64,000 nucleotides of DNA. It comes from Phycisphaera sp. (GTDB lineage: Bacteria > Planctomycetota > Phycisphaerae > Phycisphaerales > UBA1924). A program made the translations under genes and the position numbers. The stretch covers positions 367,205-431,204 of the forward strand of contig CP098402.1 in the NCBI GenBank assembly GCA_025916675.1. The letters are read 5' to 3'. Positions 16,035-24,499 of the stretch are shown here, piece by piece (position 1 is the stretch's first letter; every line of letters starts with the position of its first letter). Under the pieces are notes generated by a model. That model searched no databases, was not told where the DNA came from, and saw only the letters and a program-made list of their open reading frames with translations.

Positions 16035-17771
16035 GCCCCCCACATCGAACACGCACCCCACCCCGAACGCCAACGAGAACAGCTCGCTCTTGCGCTCCGC
16101 CCCCCAGATGTTCGTCGACACGTCCGACGGCGACTCGACCGTGAAGACGGCGGTGCTCGTGGGGGTGCTCGGGTGTTCGCTGCCGTCGCTGGGCTCGACC
16201 CTGACCGACACACGATCCACCACCTGCGTGTGCGTGCGGTCCAGCCCGTCGGCAACCCGCAGGATGCCCGCCAGCCGGCGCACGATGGTGCGGTCGTGGC
16301 TGTCCAGGGCCTTGTAGGGCTGGTGGCTGCCCTTGGGGTGGCTGCGCCGGTGGTAGCGCGCGACGTTGGCGATCAGCTCCCGCTCGCGCGGTGAGAAGCC
16401 GTCCAGCTCGCCGTTGGCGATGATGTAATAGCTGTGCTTGTGGTGGCTCGAGTGGTTCACCAGGTAGCCGATGTCGTGCAGCACCCCGGCCGCCTCGAGC
16501 ACACCCCGGCCCTCGGCGTCCATCGCCGTCTGGTGGTCCACCGCCAGCGGGTGGCCGGGGTGCCGCTCGGCGAGTTGCGTGGCGACGCCGGGCAGCTGCT
16601 CGGCGAGCTGGTCGAAGATCTCCAGGGCGAGCTGGGTCACGTGCTCGCTGTGCGCCTCGTGGTAGCGGCACTTGCGCGCGAACCGGCGGACGGCCTCGGC
16701 CCGGCTGCCCAGCGTCATGCGCGTGGCGGTGGTCGTCGTGGCGGTGGTGCCGGTGGCGCTCGAATGGTTCTTGACCCCATACCCCGCCACGGAGTGGTCG
16801 GAGTGGGATTCGAGCATGGAGAGCATGAGGCCGTCGCGGATGCCGCGGTCGTGCACGACGAGCTCTTCGACCCCCAGCGTGTCCATCAGCGCCTCGACGA
16901 TCGCCGCGCCGGGCAGGATGATGTCGTAGCGGTCCTTGTTCAGGCCGTGGACGTTCGAGCCCTTGTGCAGCGCGGCCCGGGTGCGTTCGAGGATGCGGGC
17001 GACCCGGTCGCGGCCCATCCGGTGGCCCTGCACGCTCTCGGTGGCCGCGCCGTCGCGGGCCTGCTGCATCGACGCGAGGGCGCTGTACGTGCCGCCGGTG
17101 CCGAAGAGGGTCTTCGGTTTCAGCGGCATCTTGCCGACGGCGGCTTCGATGGCGCCCTTGAGATACTGCCGCATCTGATCGAAGGTCTCGGGGTCGCTGG
17201 CGTTCCGACCGCCAAACATGTCCGCCACGCGCACCGCGCCCAGCTTGAGGCCGACGACCTTCTCGACCGCGCCGCCTCGGCTGAACACCACCTCGGTCGA
17301 GCCGCCCCCGATGTCGGCCACTGCGAACGACAGCCTGCGCACGTCGAAGGCCGCCGCCACGCTCTTGTGGGCCAGCCGCCCCTCGTCCTCGTGTCCGATG
17401 ACCTCGGTGCGCAGGTTGCTCAGCCGCTGCACGCCCGCCACAAACTCGTGCCCGTTGCTGGCCTCACGCACGGCACTGGTCGCGATCACCCGCACCTCGG
17501 CCACGCCATACCCGATGGCGATCTGCTTCATCCGCTCCACCGCGCCGATGGCCTCTTCCAGCCGATCGGGCGCGATCATGCCCGTCTCAGTCAGGGCGTG
17601 GCCCAGCCGGGGGCTCACCTTCTCCTCGTCCAGCACGCGGTACCCGCCCTCGTCGTCGCGCTCGGCGATGAGCAGGCGGATCGAGTTGGAGCCCACATCG
17701 ATCGCCGCCAGGCGCAGCGGGCGGTCGGTGGCAGGCGAAGCGTCAGGGCCGGTGGTGGGGGCGGTGTCCAT
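16011..17771 (-). CDS. ppx: Ppx/GppA exopolyphosphatase with C-terminal HD domain
   Basis: It hydrolyses polyphosphate or pppGpp, linking phosphate storage with the stringent response. The 586-aa protein has the sugar-kinase-like ATPase fold: AAIDVGSNSIRLLIAE (phosphate 1), RVIATSAVREASNG, VADIGGGSTEVVFSR (phosphate 2), GTGGTYSALAS, then PGAAIVEALMDTLG. A Thr-rich linker (about 345-365) leads to an HD hydrolase domain (GVLHDIGYLVNHSSHHKHSYY). The start at 17771 follows the first conserved region better than upstream Met codons at 17816 or 17834. The last residues (VAMGNGQ) and the stop come from a dispersed repeat, so the native C-terminus may have been replaced. Confidence 0.9.
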   Translation of the reverse strand: MDTAPTTGPDASPATDRPLRLAAIDVGSNSIRLLIAERDDEGGYRVLDEEKVSPRLGHALTETGMIAPDRLEEAIGAVERMKQIAIGYGVAEVRVIATSAVREASNGHEFVAGVQRLSNLRTEVIGHEDEGRLAHKSVAAAFDVRRLSFAVADIGGGSTEVVFSRGGAVEKVVGLKLGAVRVADMFGGRNASDPETFDQMRQYLKGAIEAAVGKMPLKPKTLFGTGGTYSALASMQQARDGAATESVQGHRMGRDRVARILERTRAALHKGSNVHGLNKDRYDIILPGAAIVEALMDTLGVEELVVHDRGIRDGLMLSMLESHSDHSVAGYGVKNHSSATGTTATTTTATRMTLGSRAEAVRRFARKCRYHEAHSEHVTQLALEIFDQLAEQLPGVATQLAERHPGHPLAVDHQTAMDAEGRGVLEAAGVLHDIGYLVNHSSHHKHSYYIIANGELDGFSPRERELIANVARYHRRSHPKGSHQPYKALDSHDRTIVRRLAGILRVADGLDRTHTQVVDRVSVRVEPSDGSEHPSTPTSTAVFTVESPSDVSTNIWGAERKSELFSLAFGVGCVFDVGGVAMGNGQ

Positions 17772-17852
17772 CACGCAAACGGTAGCGAGGCCAGGGAGTG
17801 CTGGAGAGGGCGTCATCCGAGCGGGCTCAACCAAATCCGCTTAGAATCGGCC

Positions 17853-18287
17853 ATGTGTATGGTCCTGTACCTGGCGACAAACTCGCTGGCAGATTACCCT
17901 GTTGCCGAGTCACTTCGTGCCCACCCAGTGAGCCCGGCGGAGCGGCCACTGTGCTTTCGATCGCTGACCTTCGACCGTGTTCTTGAAGTCGCAAGCAAGG
18001 AAGGGTGCGCGTGCGCCTTTGCCATTGCGTGGAGAGAGGGGCCGGCTCTGTCGTACGATGCCCTGGCGGCAGAAGATCCAGAAGAAGCGGCACGACTCGA
18101 TCGCGACCGAGCGGCGATTCTGGCGATCATCGATTCATTCCTGGAAAGTGGCCCCGTCGATGTATATTCCTGCTGGGCAGAGGAAGAAGACCAGCCGCCG
18201 GATGAACACATCGAGACCGACCTGGCGAGCCTGCGGAGAGAGTGGTGGCTCCTGCGAGAACGCCGTGTTGTTCGCGTAAACGGCTAA
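17853..18287 (+). CDS. Conserved hypothetical protein beginning MCMVLYLATN
   Basis: A 144-aa soluble protein. It begins MCMVLYLATNSLADYP, an N-terminus I associate with a widespread uncharacterised bacterial family (MCxxxYLA). Conserved-looking segments are a Cys-containing strand (GCACAFAIAW) and a helical region rich in acids (ALAAEDPEEAARLDRDRAAI). Codon use is less GC-biased than that of ffh downstream. It is divergent from ppx and 60 bp ahead of ffh. No function can be assigned. Confidence 0.6.
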   Translation: MCMVLYLATNSLADYPVAESLRAHPVSPAERPLCFRSLTFDRVLEVASKEGCACAFAIAWREGPALSYDALAAEDPEEAARLDRDRAAILAIIDSFLESGPVDVYSCWAEEEDQPPDEHIETDLASLRREWWLLRERRVVRVNG

Positions 18288-18347
18288 CCCACGCGGTCCA
18301 GCCTCTACAATGCCCCTCGATTCCGCCCAGACTCCCAAGGACTCCCC

Positions 18348-19847
18348 ATGCTCGAACGACTCACCGAAGGCTTCCAATCCGCCCTCCGCAACCTCAGCGG
18401 CCAGGGCTCGATCTCCGAGAAGAACGTCCGCGACGCCATGGCCCAGGTCCGCGAGAGCCTGCTCGAAGCCGACGTCGCCCTCGAGGTCGTCGAGAAGCTC
18501 TGCGACAACGTTGTGCAGGACGCCCTGGGCCAGAAGGTCACCGAATCCGTCAAGCCCGGCGAGGAGATGATCAAGATCGTCCACGATCGCCTCGTCGAGC
18601 TCCTCGGCGGCGAGCCGGGCAAGGCGTCCGACCCGGGCATCCACACCGTGTCGCCCGGGCCCACCGTCATCATGATGTGCGGCCTGCAAGGCAGCGGCAA
18701 GACCACCACCTGCGGCAAGATCGCCGCGTGGCTGCGCAAGAAGGACCTCTCCAGCACCCTCGTCGCCGCCGACCTGCAGCGCCCCGCCGCCGTTGAGCAG
18801 CTCGAGACCGTCGCCTCGCAAGCCGGCGCACTCCCCGGCAGCGCCTCCGTGCAATTCCACGGCGAGCTCGACCAGATCGGTGCCTACGGCGAGCGCGTGG
18901 GCGTGGCCGTCGACGTCTGCAAGCGCGGCCTCAAGCAGGCCAAGGCCAACGGCAGCGACGTGGCCGTCCTCGACACCGCCGGCCGACTGCACGTCAACGA
19001 CGAGCTCATGGGCGAGCTCAAGAAGGTCAAGGCCGCCTGCAACCCGCACTACATATTCCTGGTCGTCGATTCCATGACCGGCCAGGACGCCGTGCGAAGC
19101 GCCAAGGCCTTCCACGACCAGCTCGGCATCGACGGCGTCATCCTCACCAAGTTCGACAGCGACACACGCGGCGGCGCGGCCCTCAGCGTCCGTGAGGTCA
19201 CCGGCGCCCCCGTCCGCTTCGTCGGCACGGGCGAGGGCCTCGAGGCCCTCGAGCCCTTCCACCCCGAGCGATTCGCCGGCCGCATCCTGGGCATGGGCGA
19301 CGTCGTCAGCCTCGTCGAGCGCGCCCAGGAAGAGGTCTCCGAGGAAGAAGCCGAGAAGCTTCAGAACAAGATGATGCGCGGCGAGATGGGCATGGACGAC
19401 TTCCTCAAGCAGCTCAAGACCATCCGCAAGCTCGGCCCCATGAAACAAGTCCTCGGCATGCTCCCGGGCGTCGGCTCGATGCTCAAGGACGTCAACATCG
19501 ACGACAAGGAGCTCGACCGCGTCGAGGCCCAGATCCAATCGATGACCGTCGAGGAGCGCAAGAAGCCCAAGCTCATCGACAACTCCCGCAAGCGCCGCAT
19601 CGCCCGGGGCGCGGGCGTCGACCAGCCAACAGTCAACAAGCTCGTCAAGCAGTTCAACACCATCAACCAGCTCACCAAGGGCATGGCCGACATGAGCGCC
19701 CGAAGCAAGATGAGCACCATGAGCCACATGGCCGCCGGCGCGGGCGGCCAATCGGGCGCGGCCGACATGATGCCAAGCATCCCCCGCCGCAAGGGCACCA
19801 AGGGCGGCAAGCCCAAGGGCTTCAAGCAACGTAAGAAGCGCAAATAG
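18348..19847 (+). CDS. ffh: Signal recognition particle protein Ffh
   Basis: Ffh binds signal sequences and 4.5S RNA, and delivers ribosomes to FtsY by GTP hydrolysis. The 499 aa show the N domain (helical, 1-100), the G domain with P-loop GLQGSGKTTT from Gly112, DLQRPAAVEQL, LDTAGRLHVNDELM, TKFDSDTRGGAAL and FVGTGEGLEALEPF, then the Met-rich M domain (about 325-440: KMMRGEMGMDDFLKQL, MLPGVGSM, RIARGAGV). The tail is Lys-rich after a Gly/Met segment. A 25-nt palindromic repeat 19 bp after the stop is the likely terminator. Confidence 0.96.
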   Translation: MLERLTEGFQSALRNLSGQGSISEKNVRDAMAQVRESLLEADVALEVVEKLCDNVVQDALGQKVTESVKPGEEMIKIVHDRLVELLGGEPGKASDPGIHTVSPGPTVIMMCGLQGSGKTTTCGKIAAWLRKKDLSSTLVAADLQRPAAVEQLETVASQAGALPGSASVQFHGELDQIGAYGERVGVAVDVCKRGLKQAKANGSDVAVLDTAGRLHVNDELMGELKKVKAACNPHYIFLVVDSMTGQDAVRSAKAFHDQLGIDGVILTKFDSDTRGGAALSVREVTGAPVRFVGTGEGLEALEPFHPERFAGRILGMGDVVSLVERAQEEVSEEEAEKLQNKMMRGEMGMDDFLKQLKTIRKLGPMKQVLGMLPGVGSMLKDVNIDDKELDRVEAQIQSMTVEERKKPKLIDNSRKRRIARGAGVDQPTVNKLVKQFNTINQLTKGMADMSARSKMSTMSHMAAGAGGQSGAADMMPSIPRRKGTKGGKPKGFKQRKKRK

Positions 19848-19865
19848 CCGAACAACAACAAGACC

Positions 19866-19890
19866 ACGAGCCCCTCGCGCGAGCGAGGGG
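19866..19890. repeat. Third copy of the 25-nt palindromic repeat, after ffh
   Basis: Identical over 25 nt to the copy at 1968-1992: ACGAG followed by CCCCTCGC-GCGA-GCGAGGGG. Here it is single and lies 18 bp after the ffh stop, in the position of a terminator, about 20 bp before a promoter-like element of the next gene. Confidence 0.85.
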
Positions 19891-19910
19891 TATGGCACGA
19901 CAAAATCCCC

Positions 19911-19939
19911 TTGCATCGTCCCCCGCTTTCCGGTACCTT
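19911..19939 (+). promoter_or_regulatory. Possible sigma-70-type promoter of the first PEP-CTERM-like gene
   Basis: TTGCAT (19911-19916) and TACCTT (19934-19939) are spaced by 17 bp, immediately after the ffh terminator repeat and 23 bp before the ATG. AGGAGA at 19951-19956 is a good ribosome site five bases before the start. Confidence 0.35.
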
Positions 19940-19961
19940 CTACGAACGCGAGGAGATTCCC

Positions 19962-20549
19962 ATGCGCCGAACGACCGCCTGCTTCCTGCTGCTGGCCGCG
20001 ACAACCCCCGCCCTGGCCCAAACCAGCAGCGCCGAGATCGTCTTCGATATCGAGAACGACACCCTCCTGCCCGGCCAGAGCACCACCGTCACCATGGCCG
20101 CCGGGTGGGACGGCCCGTGGTACCTGATGTGCTGCGTGCAGACCGACCTGCTCATCTCCACCGGCGACGCCGGCTGGAGCGACCTGGCGCTCATCCAGCC
20201 CATGGCCGGCCCGGGCACGAGCGCGGGCACGCTGGGTGCCACTGGCGTTGAGGGCATCCTCGCCGGCCAACTCAACTTCCCGCCCGGCAAGTGGGAGCCC
20301 GATCCCAACCCCCTCCCCTTCTGGAGCGCGACGTACACCGCGCCCTCCGACGCGGTGGCACCGTTCGACGTCGCACTTGCGACCGAGACGAGTCTCTTCG
20401 ATGTTTACATCGAGCGCGAGAGCCACGACACACGGAGCTTGATGGACGTCCTCACCGAGGGCCAAGCCACCATCCACGTCATCCCCGCCCCCGCCAGCCT
20501 GCTCATCATCACCGGCGGCTCGCTTCTCGCCGCACGCCGTCGCCAGTAA
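19962..20549 (+). CDS. PEP-CTERM-like exported protein, tandem copy 1
   Basis: A 195-aa exported protein. A signal peptide (MRRTTACFLLLAATTPALA) precedes a beta-rich domain beginning EIVFDIENDTLLPGQSTTVT. The C-terminus is a sorting tail: VIPAPASLLIITGGSLLAAR followed by RRQ, which is Pro-Ala-Pro, a hydrophobic helix and an Arg cluster, the plan recognised by exosortase or archaeosortase-like enzymes. The start is supported by AGGAGA. The gene 18 bp downstream encodes a clear paralogue (LLPGQSTTVT, GILAGQLNF, TIHVIPAPA are shared), so this is a local duplication. No exosortase is in the window. Function is unknown. Confidence 0.8.
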   Translation: MRRTTACFLLLAATTPALAQTSSAEIVFDIENDTLLPGQSTTVTMAAGWDGPWYLMCCVQTDLLISTGDAGWSDLALIQPMAGPGTSAGTLGATGVEGILAGQLNFPPGKWEPDPNPLPFWSATYTAPSDAVAPFDVALATETSLFDVYIERESHDTRSLMDVLTEGQATIHVIPAPASLLIITGGSLLAARRRQ

Positions 20550-20567
20550 GAAAGAGGAGATCAACCC

Positions 20568-21143
20568 ATGCGGACACAGTGCCTGTGTGCCATCCTCGTC
20601 GCCACGCCCGCCCTCGCGCAGTCGTCGGTCATCATCGATGTCGACGAGCCCACGCTCCTGCCCGGCCAGAGCACCACCGTCACCCTCTCGGCTGCCTTCC
20701 CGACCTTCGAGTACGCCATGGCCGGCATCGCGACCGATCTGCTTTCATCCGTTGGTGCGACCGGGTGGTCGGATGTCTCGCTCGTCACCCCGATGGATGG
20801 CCCCGGCACAAGCATCGGTGTGCCCACCTCAGATGGATTCGAGCGCATCCTCGCCGGCCAGCTCAACTTCGGTCCCGCTGGCTTCGAACCTTCCCTGGAT
20901 AATCCTATCGCTTTCTGGCAGGCGACCTATACTGCTCCGGTAGATCCCACCAGAGCGTTCGAGGTCGATCTATCCACGATGACCTCTCGCTTCGAGGTCT
21001 ACATCATGCCCGACTCGCATGAGTCCCGGGCCTACCTCGACGACCTCGTCGAAGGCTCCGCTACCATCCACGTCATCCCCGCGCCCGCGGGCGCGTCCGT
21101 GCTGGCCTTGGGCCTCGCCGCGGGAACGCGTCGTCGGCGCTAG
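20568..21143 (+). CDS. PEP-CTERM-like exported protein, tandem copy 2
   Basis: A 191-aa paralogue of the preceding gene. It has a shorter signal peptide (MRTQCLCAILVATPALA), the same LLPGQSTTVT strand, a TGWSDVSLVTPMDGPGTS block matching the first copy's GWSDLALIQPMAGPGTS, and a sorting tail VIPAPAGASVLALGLAAG followed by TRRRR. GAGGAGA precedes the ATG, and the two genes are almost certainly co-transcribed. Divergence is large outside the core, so the duplication is not recent. The stop overlaps the convergent membrane gene by 4 bp. Confidence 0.8.
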   Translation: MRTQCLCAILVATPALAQSSVIIDVDEPTLLPGQSTTVTLSAAFPTFEYAMAGIATDLLSSVGATGWSDVSLVTPMDGPGTSIGVPTSDGFERILAGQLNFGPAGFEPSLDNPIAFWQATYTAPVDPTRAFEVDLSTMTSRFEVYIMPDSHESRAYLDDLVEGSATIHVIPAPAGASVLALGLAAGTRRRR

Positions 21144-21484
21144 CCGGTCGCTTCGTCGAGTTGGTTCATGTTCACCAGCGCGATGATCCCGCACACGAAG
21201 CTCGCCACGTTGCCGAAGATGATCGTGATGACCTGGATGATCGCGATCGTGTGGGCCGCGGATCGATGCTGCGCGTACGGCGGCGGGCCTTGCAGCTTGT
21301 TGAACATCTTGATCTCGTAGATGCCAAGGATGATTGCCGGTACCGGGATGACAAGGCACGCGCACCCGATGCCGAACGTGGCGGCGCCGAACACCAACGC
21401 GGAAACCGCCGCACTCGCGGCGTACATGAGATTCACGATGCCCGAGATTAGCATCGGGATCGCAACACCATTCGGCTTGGCCAT
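21140..21484 (-). CDS. Small membrane protein (DUF4190-like architecture)
   Basis: A 114-aa protein with about three to four hydrophobic segments: IPMLISGIVNLMYAASAAVS, LVFGAATFGIGCACLVIPVP continuing into AIILGIY, and a C-terminal pair (TIAIIQVITIIFGNVASFVC, IIALVNM). A short cytosolic loop (EIKMFNKLQGPPPYAQHRSA) lies between. Small proteins of this shape occur widely in planctomycetes beside zinc-ribbon or GYF domains, but no such domain is fused here. The function is unknown. Confidence 0.6.
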   Translation of the reverse strand: MAKPNGVAIPMLISGIVNLMYAASAAVSALVFGAATFGIGCACLVIPVPAIILGIYEIKMFNKLQGPPPYAQHRSAAHTIAIIQVITIIFGNVASFVCGIIALVNMNQLDEATG

Positions 21485-21532
21485 GTCTCGAACCCCCAGA
21501 TCCCAAGAATCTCAGCGACGATCGGTCTAAGC

Positions 21533-23080
21533 CTACCGCTTAAGCGGTAGAAAATCCTTCTCTTCCCCACGCAACCAAGCGTTGAACCTCGGCCAGAAGA
21601 GTTCGCGCAACAGGATCTTCACGCACGCCGCCACCGGGATCGCCAGCAGCAAGCCGTAGATGCCCGCCAGGATCCCGCCCGCCAGCGACGCGAACAGGAT
21701 CGTCGGCACGTCCATGTTCGTCGCCTTGCCCTGGATCGAAGGCGTCAGCAGGTAGTCGTCGACCGCCTGACCCGCGAAGTACACGGCGATCGGAGCCGCC
21801 AGCGTCCACCACCACGTCTGCTGAAAGGCCAGGAACCCGCTATTGTCGATCGCCATCGCCGCGATGGTGATCGGGATACCAAGCAGCGCCACATACGGCA
21901 CGATGCTCAGGATGCCAACCAGCGGCCCGAAGATCAGCGGCGCGGGCACCCCAATCAGCCAGTACGCGATCGTAAAGATAATCGACTGGATGATCGCGAT
22001 CGTGATCCGCCCACGCACGAAGCCCGCGACCACCTTGTCCATCTGCGTCAGCAGGTGCACGACGCGGTCGCGGTGATCGTGTGGGATGACCTCGTACCCG
22101 AAGTCACGCACGTGCGCGTATCCGGTCGAGAGGAAGTAGAAGAAGAATCCCGTGAGAAACAAACCGAACAGCAGCATGCCGATCGACGTCAGCGTCGACA
22201 GACCCGTGACGACCGTGGTTCGCCCGCCCTGCACCACCACGTCGGTCATGCGTTCTGTGTTGCCGCGAACGAAGTTGAGCCCCCAGTCCAGGAGTTGCGC
22301 CACCGTGTTCGTCGTGGTGTCCGCCGGCTGCTCGTCGAGCGTCTGGGCCGTCCGTCGGAGATACTGGTACACCACCGGTTGCAACACGTCGGGCAGGCCG
22401 CCAAACGCGGCCGACGCCTTGATGCTCGCCTCCGTGGCGACGCGCTCACCCCCGGGCAGCGGGTTGCCATCGGCACCAATCGAATCCTGAGCACCGGCAT
22501 CGGCAGCCGCATCGTCGCTCTCACCCGCTGCCGGCGTTCCGGTCTCACCCTCCGCTTGGGGTGGCGGCGGATCAACACGCTCATAAAACTGGAGCTCGTA
22601 GCGCGGCGGATTCGCGCGCGGCGCGGGCGTCCGATCCGGATCGAAGTGGGGCACCACCTCGCCCTCGTGGCTCCGCACATAGGTCGTCACGGTGGCATAG
22701 CGATCGATCCCGTCCTGGGTCTTCGTCGCGATGTCCACCGCTTGCACCACGGCGAAGCCAACGCCCAGCACCAGCGGCACCGCCACGAAAATGACGACGG
22801 CAACCAGGATCCCGGACACCGCCCCGTTCCGCGTGAAGTGCTTGCTCCGCTCCAGCCGCCGTACCACGGGCTCAAGCAAGTACGCCAGCAGCAACGCCAG
22901 CAGCAGCGGTACCGTCACCGTCCGAAGCACGTACCCCAGGTACAGCACGCCGAACACAGCCGCGAACACCAGGATGTCACGGATCGGCTGAATCTGCCAC
23001 AAATGCCGCATGTACCACGGCTGCTTCGCGGGTGGTTGGTCCTTCTCTTCGGGGGCCGGGCCCTCGTCGGCCTTAGCCAA
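21533..23080 (-). CDS. AI-2E family (PerM/TqsA-like) transporter
   Basis: A polytopic membrane protein of the AI-2 exporter superfamily, whose members move small signals, Na+/H+ or other solutes. The paired N-terminal helices (DILVFAAVFGVLYLGYVL, VTVPLLLALLLAYLLEPVVR), a third helix, a long soluble insertion (about 130-245, acidic, with Pro/Gly-rich PAAGESDDAAADAGAQ), and a C-terminal five-helix block (SIGMLLFGLFLTGFFFYFLS, ITIAIIQSIIFTIAYWLIGV, FGPLVGILSIVPYVALLGIP) fit the family. The soluble insertion is larger than usual. A TTG start at 23080 overlaps the stop of the Minf_1886-type gene by 8 bp; no nearby ATG precedes the first helix except Met at 23014. Confidence 0.85.
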   Translation of the reverse strand: MAKADEGPAPEEKDQPPAKQPWYMRHLWQIQPIRDILVFAAVFGVLYLGYVLRTVTVPLLLALLLAYLLEPVVRRLERSKHFTRNGAVSGILVAVVIFVAVPLVLGVGFAVVQAVDIATKTQDGIDRYATVTTYVRSHEGEVVPHFDPDRTPAPRANPPRYELQFYERVDPPPPQAEGETGTPAAGESDDAAADAGAQDSIGADGNPLPGGERVATEASIKASAAFGGLPDVLQPVVYQYLRRTAQTLDEQPADTTTNTVAQLLDWGLNFVRGNTERMTDVVVQGGRTTVVTGLSTLTSIGMLLFGLFLTGFFFYFLSTGYAHVRDFGYEVIPHDHRDRVVHLLTQMDKVVAGFVRGRITIAIIQSIIFTIAYWLIGVPAPLIFGPLVGILSIVPYVALLGIPITIAAMAIDNSGFLAFQQTWWWTLAAPIAVYFAGQAVDDYLLTPSIQGKATNMDVPTILFASLAGGILAGIYGLLLAIPVAACVKILLRELFWPRFNAWLRGEEKDFLPLKR

Positions 23081-23600
23081 TCCCGTCTGTCCCCGAAACG
23101 CCGGACCCGCCCGCCGGATCCGCACAGCGATCGGCCAGCCCGTCGAAGGCCTCCTCAAACTCGTAGACGCCGCGGAAGTCGTCCAGCGAGTCCTGCTCGC
23201 TCGTGCGCAGCAGCCCCGTGTCGACCATCGCGTAGACGATCTTGCCGAAGTCCTCGGTCTTGCTCACGCCCCAGCCGCGCAAGACCGTCCGCGCCAGCAA
23301 GCCATACTTCTCGACCGCCAGGCTCCGCAATCCCAGGCACAGTTCCTGCCCGCTCACGTGCCGCGTCTCGATCTGGGCGATCTCATCCAGGTCGTTCGCG
23401 TCGATGCCCGCGATCTCGCCCAGCAGCGTCAAATCCAGGTCGGCCTCGTCGGCATCTCCCTCGACCGACACGCTCGGGCTCTCGCCGCGCGCACGCTCGA
23501 GCGTGTGCTGCAAGCCCTCCTGCACGAAGCGGAACGCCTCGGGGGCAAAGGGTGCCCGTTCCCGCATGCGTTGCCATTCGCTTGTGTTACTCATGTCCAT
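23073..23600 (-). CDS. Minf_1886 family protein
   Basis: A 175-aa conserved protein of unknown function. It matches a family known mainly from the Planctomycetota-Verrucomicrobiota group by its recognisable blocks: FAPEAFRFVQEGLQHTLERA, RHVSGQELCLGLRSLAVEKY, LLARTVLRGWGVSKTEDFGK, IVYAMVDTGLLRTSEQDSLD and DFRGVYEFEEAF. An acidic patch (EGDADEADLDL) lies near residue 50. It is translationally coupled to the downstream AI-2E gene. Presence of this family supports the planctomycete assignment. Confidence 0.8.
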   Translation of the reverse strand: MDMSNTSEWQRMRERAPFAPEAFRFVQEGLQHTLERARGESPSVSVEGDADEADLDLTLLGEIAGIDANDLDEIAQIETRHVSGQELCLGLRSLAVEKYGLLARTVLRGWGVSKTEDFGKIVYAMVDTGLLRTSEQDSLDDFRGVYEFEEAFDGLADRCADPAGGSGVSGTDGIG

Positions 23601-23674
23601 ACCAACCCGCCGATGGGGCCCGCCTGTTCCCTGCTGCGCGAATCCCGCCCGGGCAAGAGCCCGAACCCGAAATC

Positions 23675-24376
23675 CTACACGCCACCGCGCCCACTATCGG
23701 CCAGCGGGCGTGATTCCCCCCAACTCCACACAATCCCCGAACACTTCTTGGGAATCAAGGCGAACTTCTTGCTCAGGCTCGCACTCCCGGCCACCCCAAA
23801 CCGCAGCGGGGCGCTCACCCACGGTTCGCCCGCCCGGTCGATCCCGATGCGAGGCCCAAACAGCACCCCCTCCGGCTCGGGCCCAACCTCGAGCCACAGA
23901 TCAGGCCCCGACCGCTTCTTCTTGAGCAAGTCCACGCCGTTCCAAGACTTGTCCAGCCCCATAGCCGCACACAGCCGCGCCGGCCCGGCCCCCAGCTTCG
24001 TTTCGGCCAGCCCCTTGGCCGCCTTCGGATTCCTGAGCCGCAGCGCATCCATCCGCGCCGCGCCCTCCACCGGCTCGATCGCACGCAGCAGCACCGCCTG
24101 CGGATCGTCCCGGGCCGTGCAGGCGATGTTCATGCACCAGTGCATGCCATACGTGAAGTACAGGTACGTCGTCCCCGGCGGCCCATACATGGGCTCGTTC
24201 CGGGCCGTCCGCCGCCCCTCATACGAATGGCACGCCGCGTCGGCCACCCCCGCGTACGCCTCCGTCTCGACGATCCGCCCCCGCAGCACCACCCCATCCT
24301 CAAGCCGCCGGCACAGCGTCCACCCAAGCACGCCCCGGGCCGCCCCGTCGGCCGGCAGGCTCAAGATATCCAGCAT
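23675..24376 (-). CDS. mpg: DNA-3-methyladenine glycosylase (AAG/MPG type)
   Basis: It excises alkylated and deaminated purines in base excision repair. The 233-aa protein keeps the AAG core: IVETEAYAGVADAACHSYEG with the catalytic Glu, RRTARNEPMYGPPGTTYLYF, TYGMHWCMNIAC (the intercalating Tyr region), AVLLRAIEPVEG and GPARLCAAMGLD. The start at 24376 gives MLDILSLPADGAARGVLGWT, in register with the family N-terminus; an upstream frame to 24481 has no match. It is divergent from the M14 peptidase gene, 123 bp away. Confidence 0.9.
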   Translation of the reverse strand: MLDILSLPADGAARGVLGWTLCRRLEDGVVLRGRIVETEAYAGVADAACHSYEGRRTARNEPMYGPPGTTYLYFTYGMHWCMNIACTARDDPQAVLLRAIEPVEGAARMDALRLRNPKAAKGLAETKLGAGPARLCAAMGLDKSWNGVDLLKKKRSGPDLWLEVGPEPEGVLFGPRIGIDRAGEPWVSAPLRFGVAGSASLSKKFALIPKKCSGIVWSWGESRPLADSGRGGV

Positions 24377-24499
24377 CGCACCCACGCTCCGAGCATAGCG
24401 AGCCCCCAAATCGCTAGCCGCAGCCAACGAATCCGCCCAAACATCCCGGTCGATGCTGTGATTTGCAACTCGGTCAACCACGAAGGCGTACCCATTGGC

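Noticed and set aside
18135-20564. An 809-codon minus-strand frame opposite ffh and the first PEP-CTERM-like gene
   Set aside because: Antisense to ffh; composition is the Ala/Gly/Leu/Asp/Glu pattern of a GC-codon shadow.
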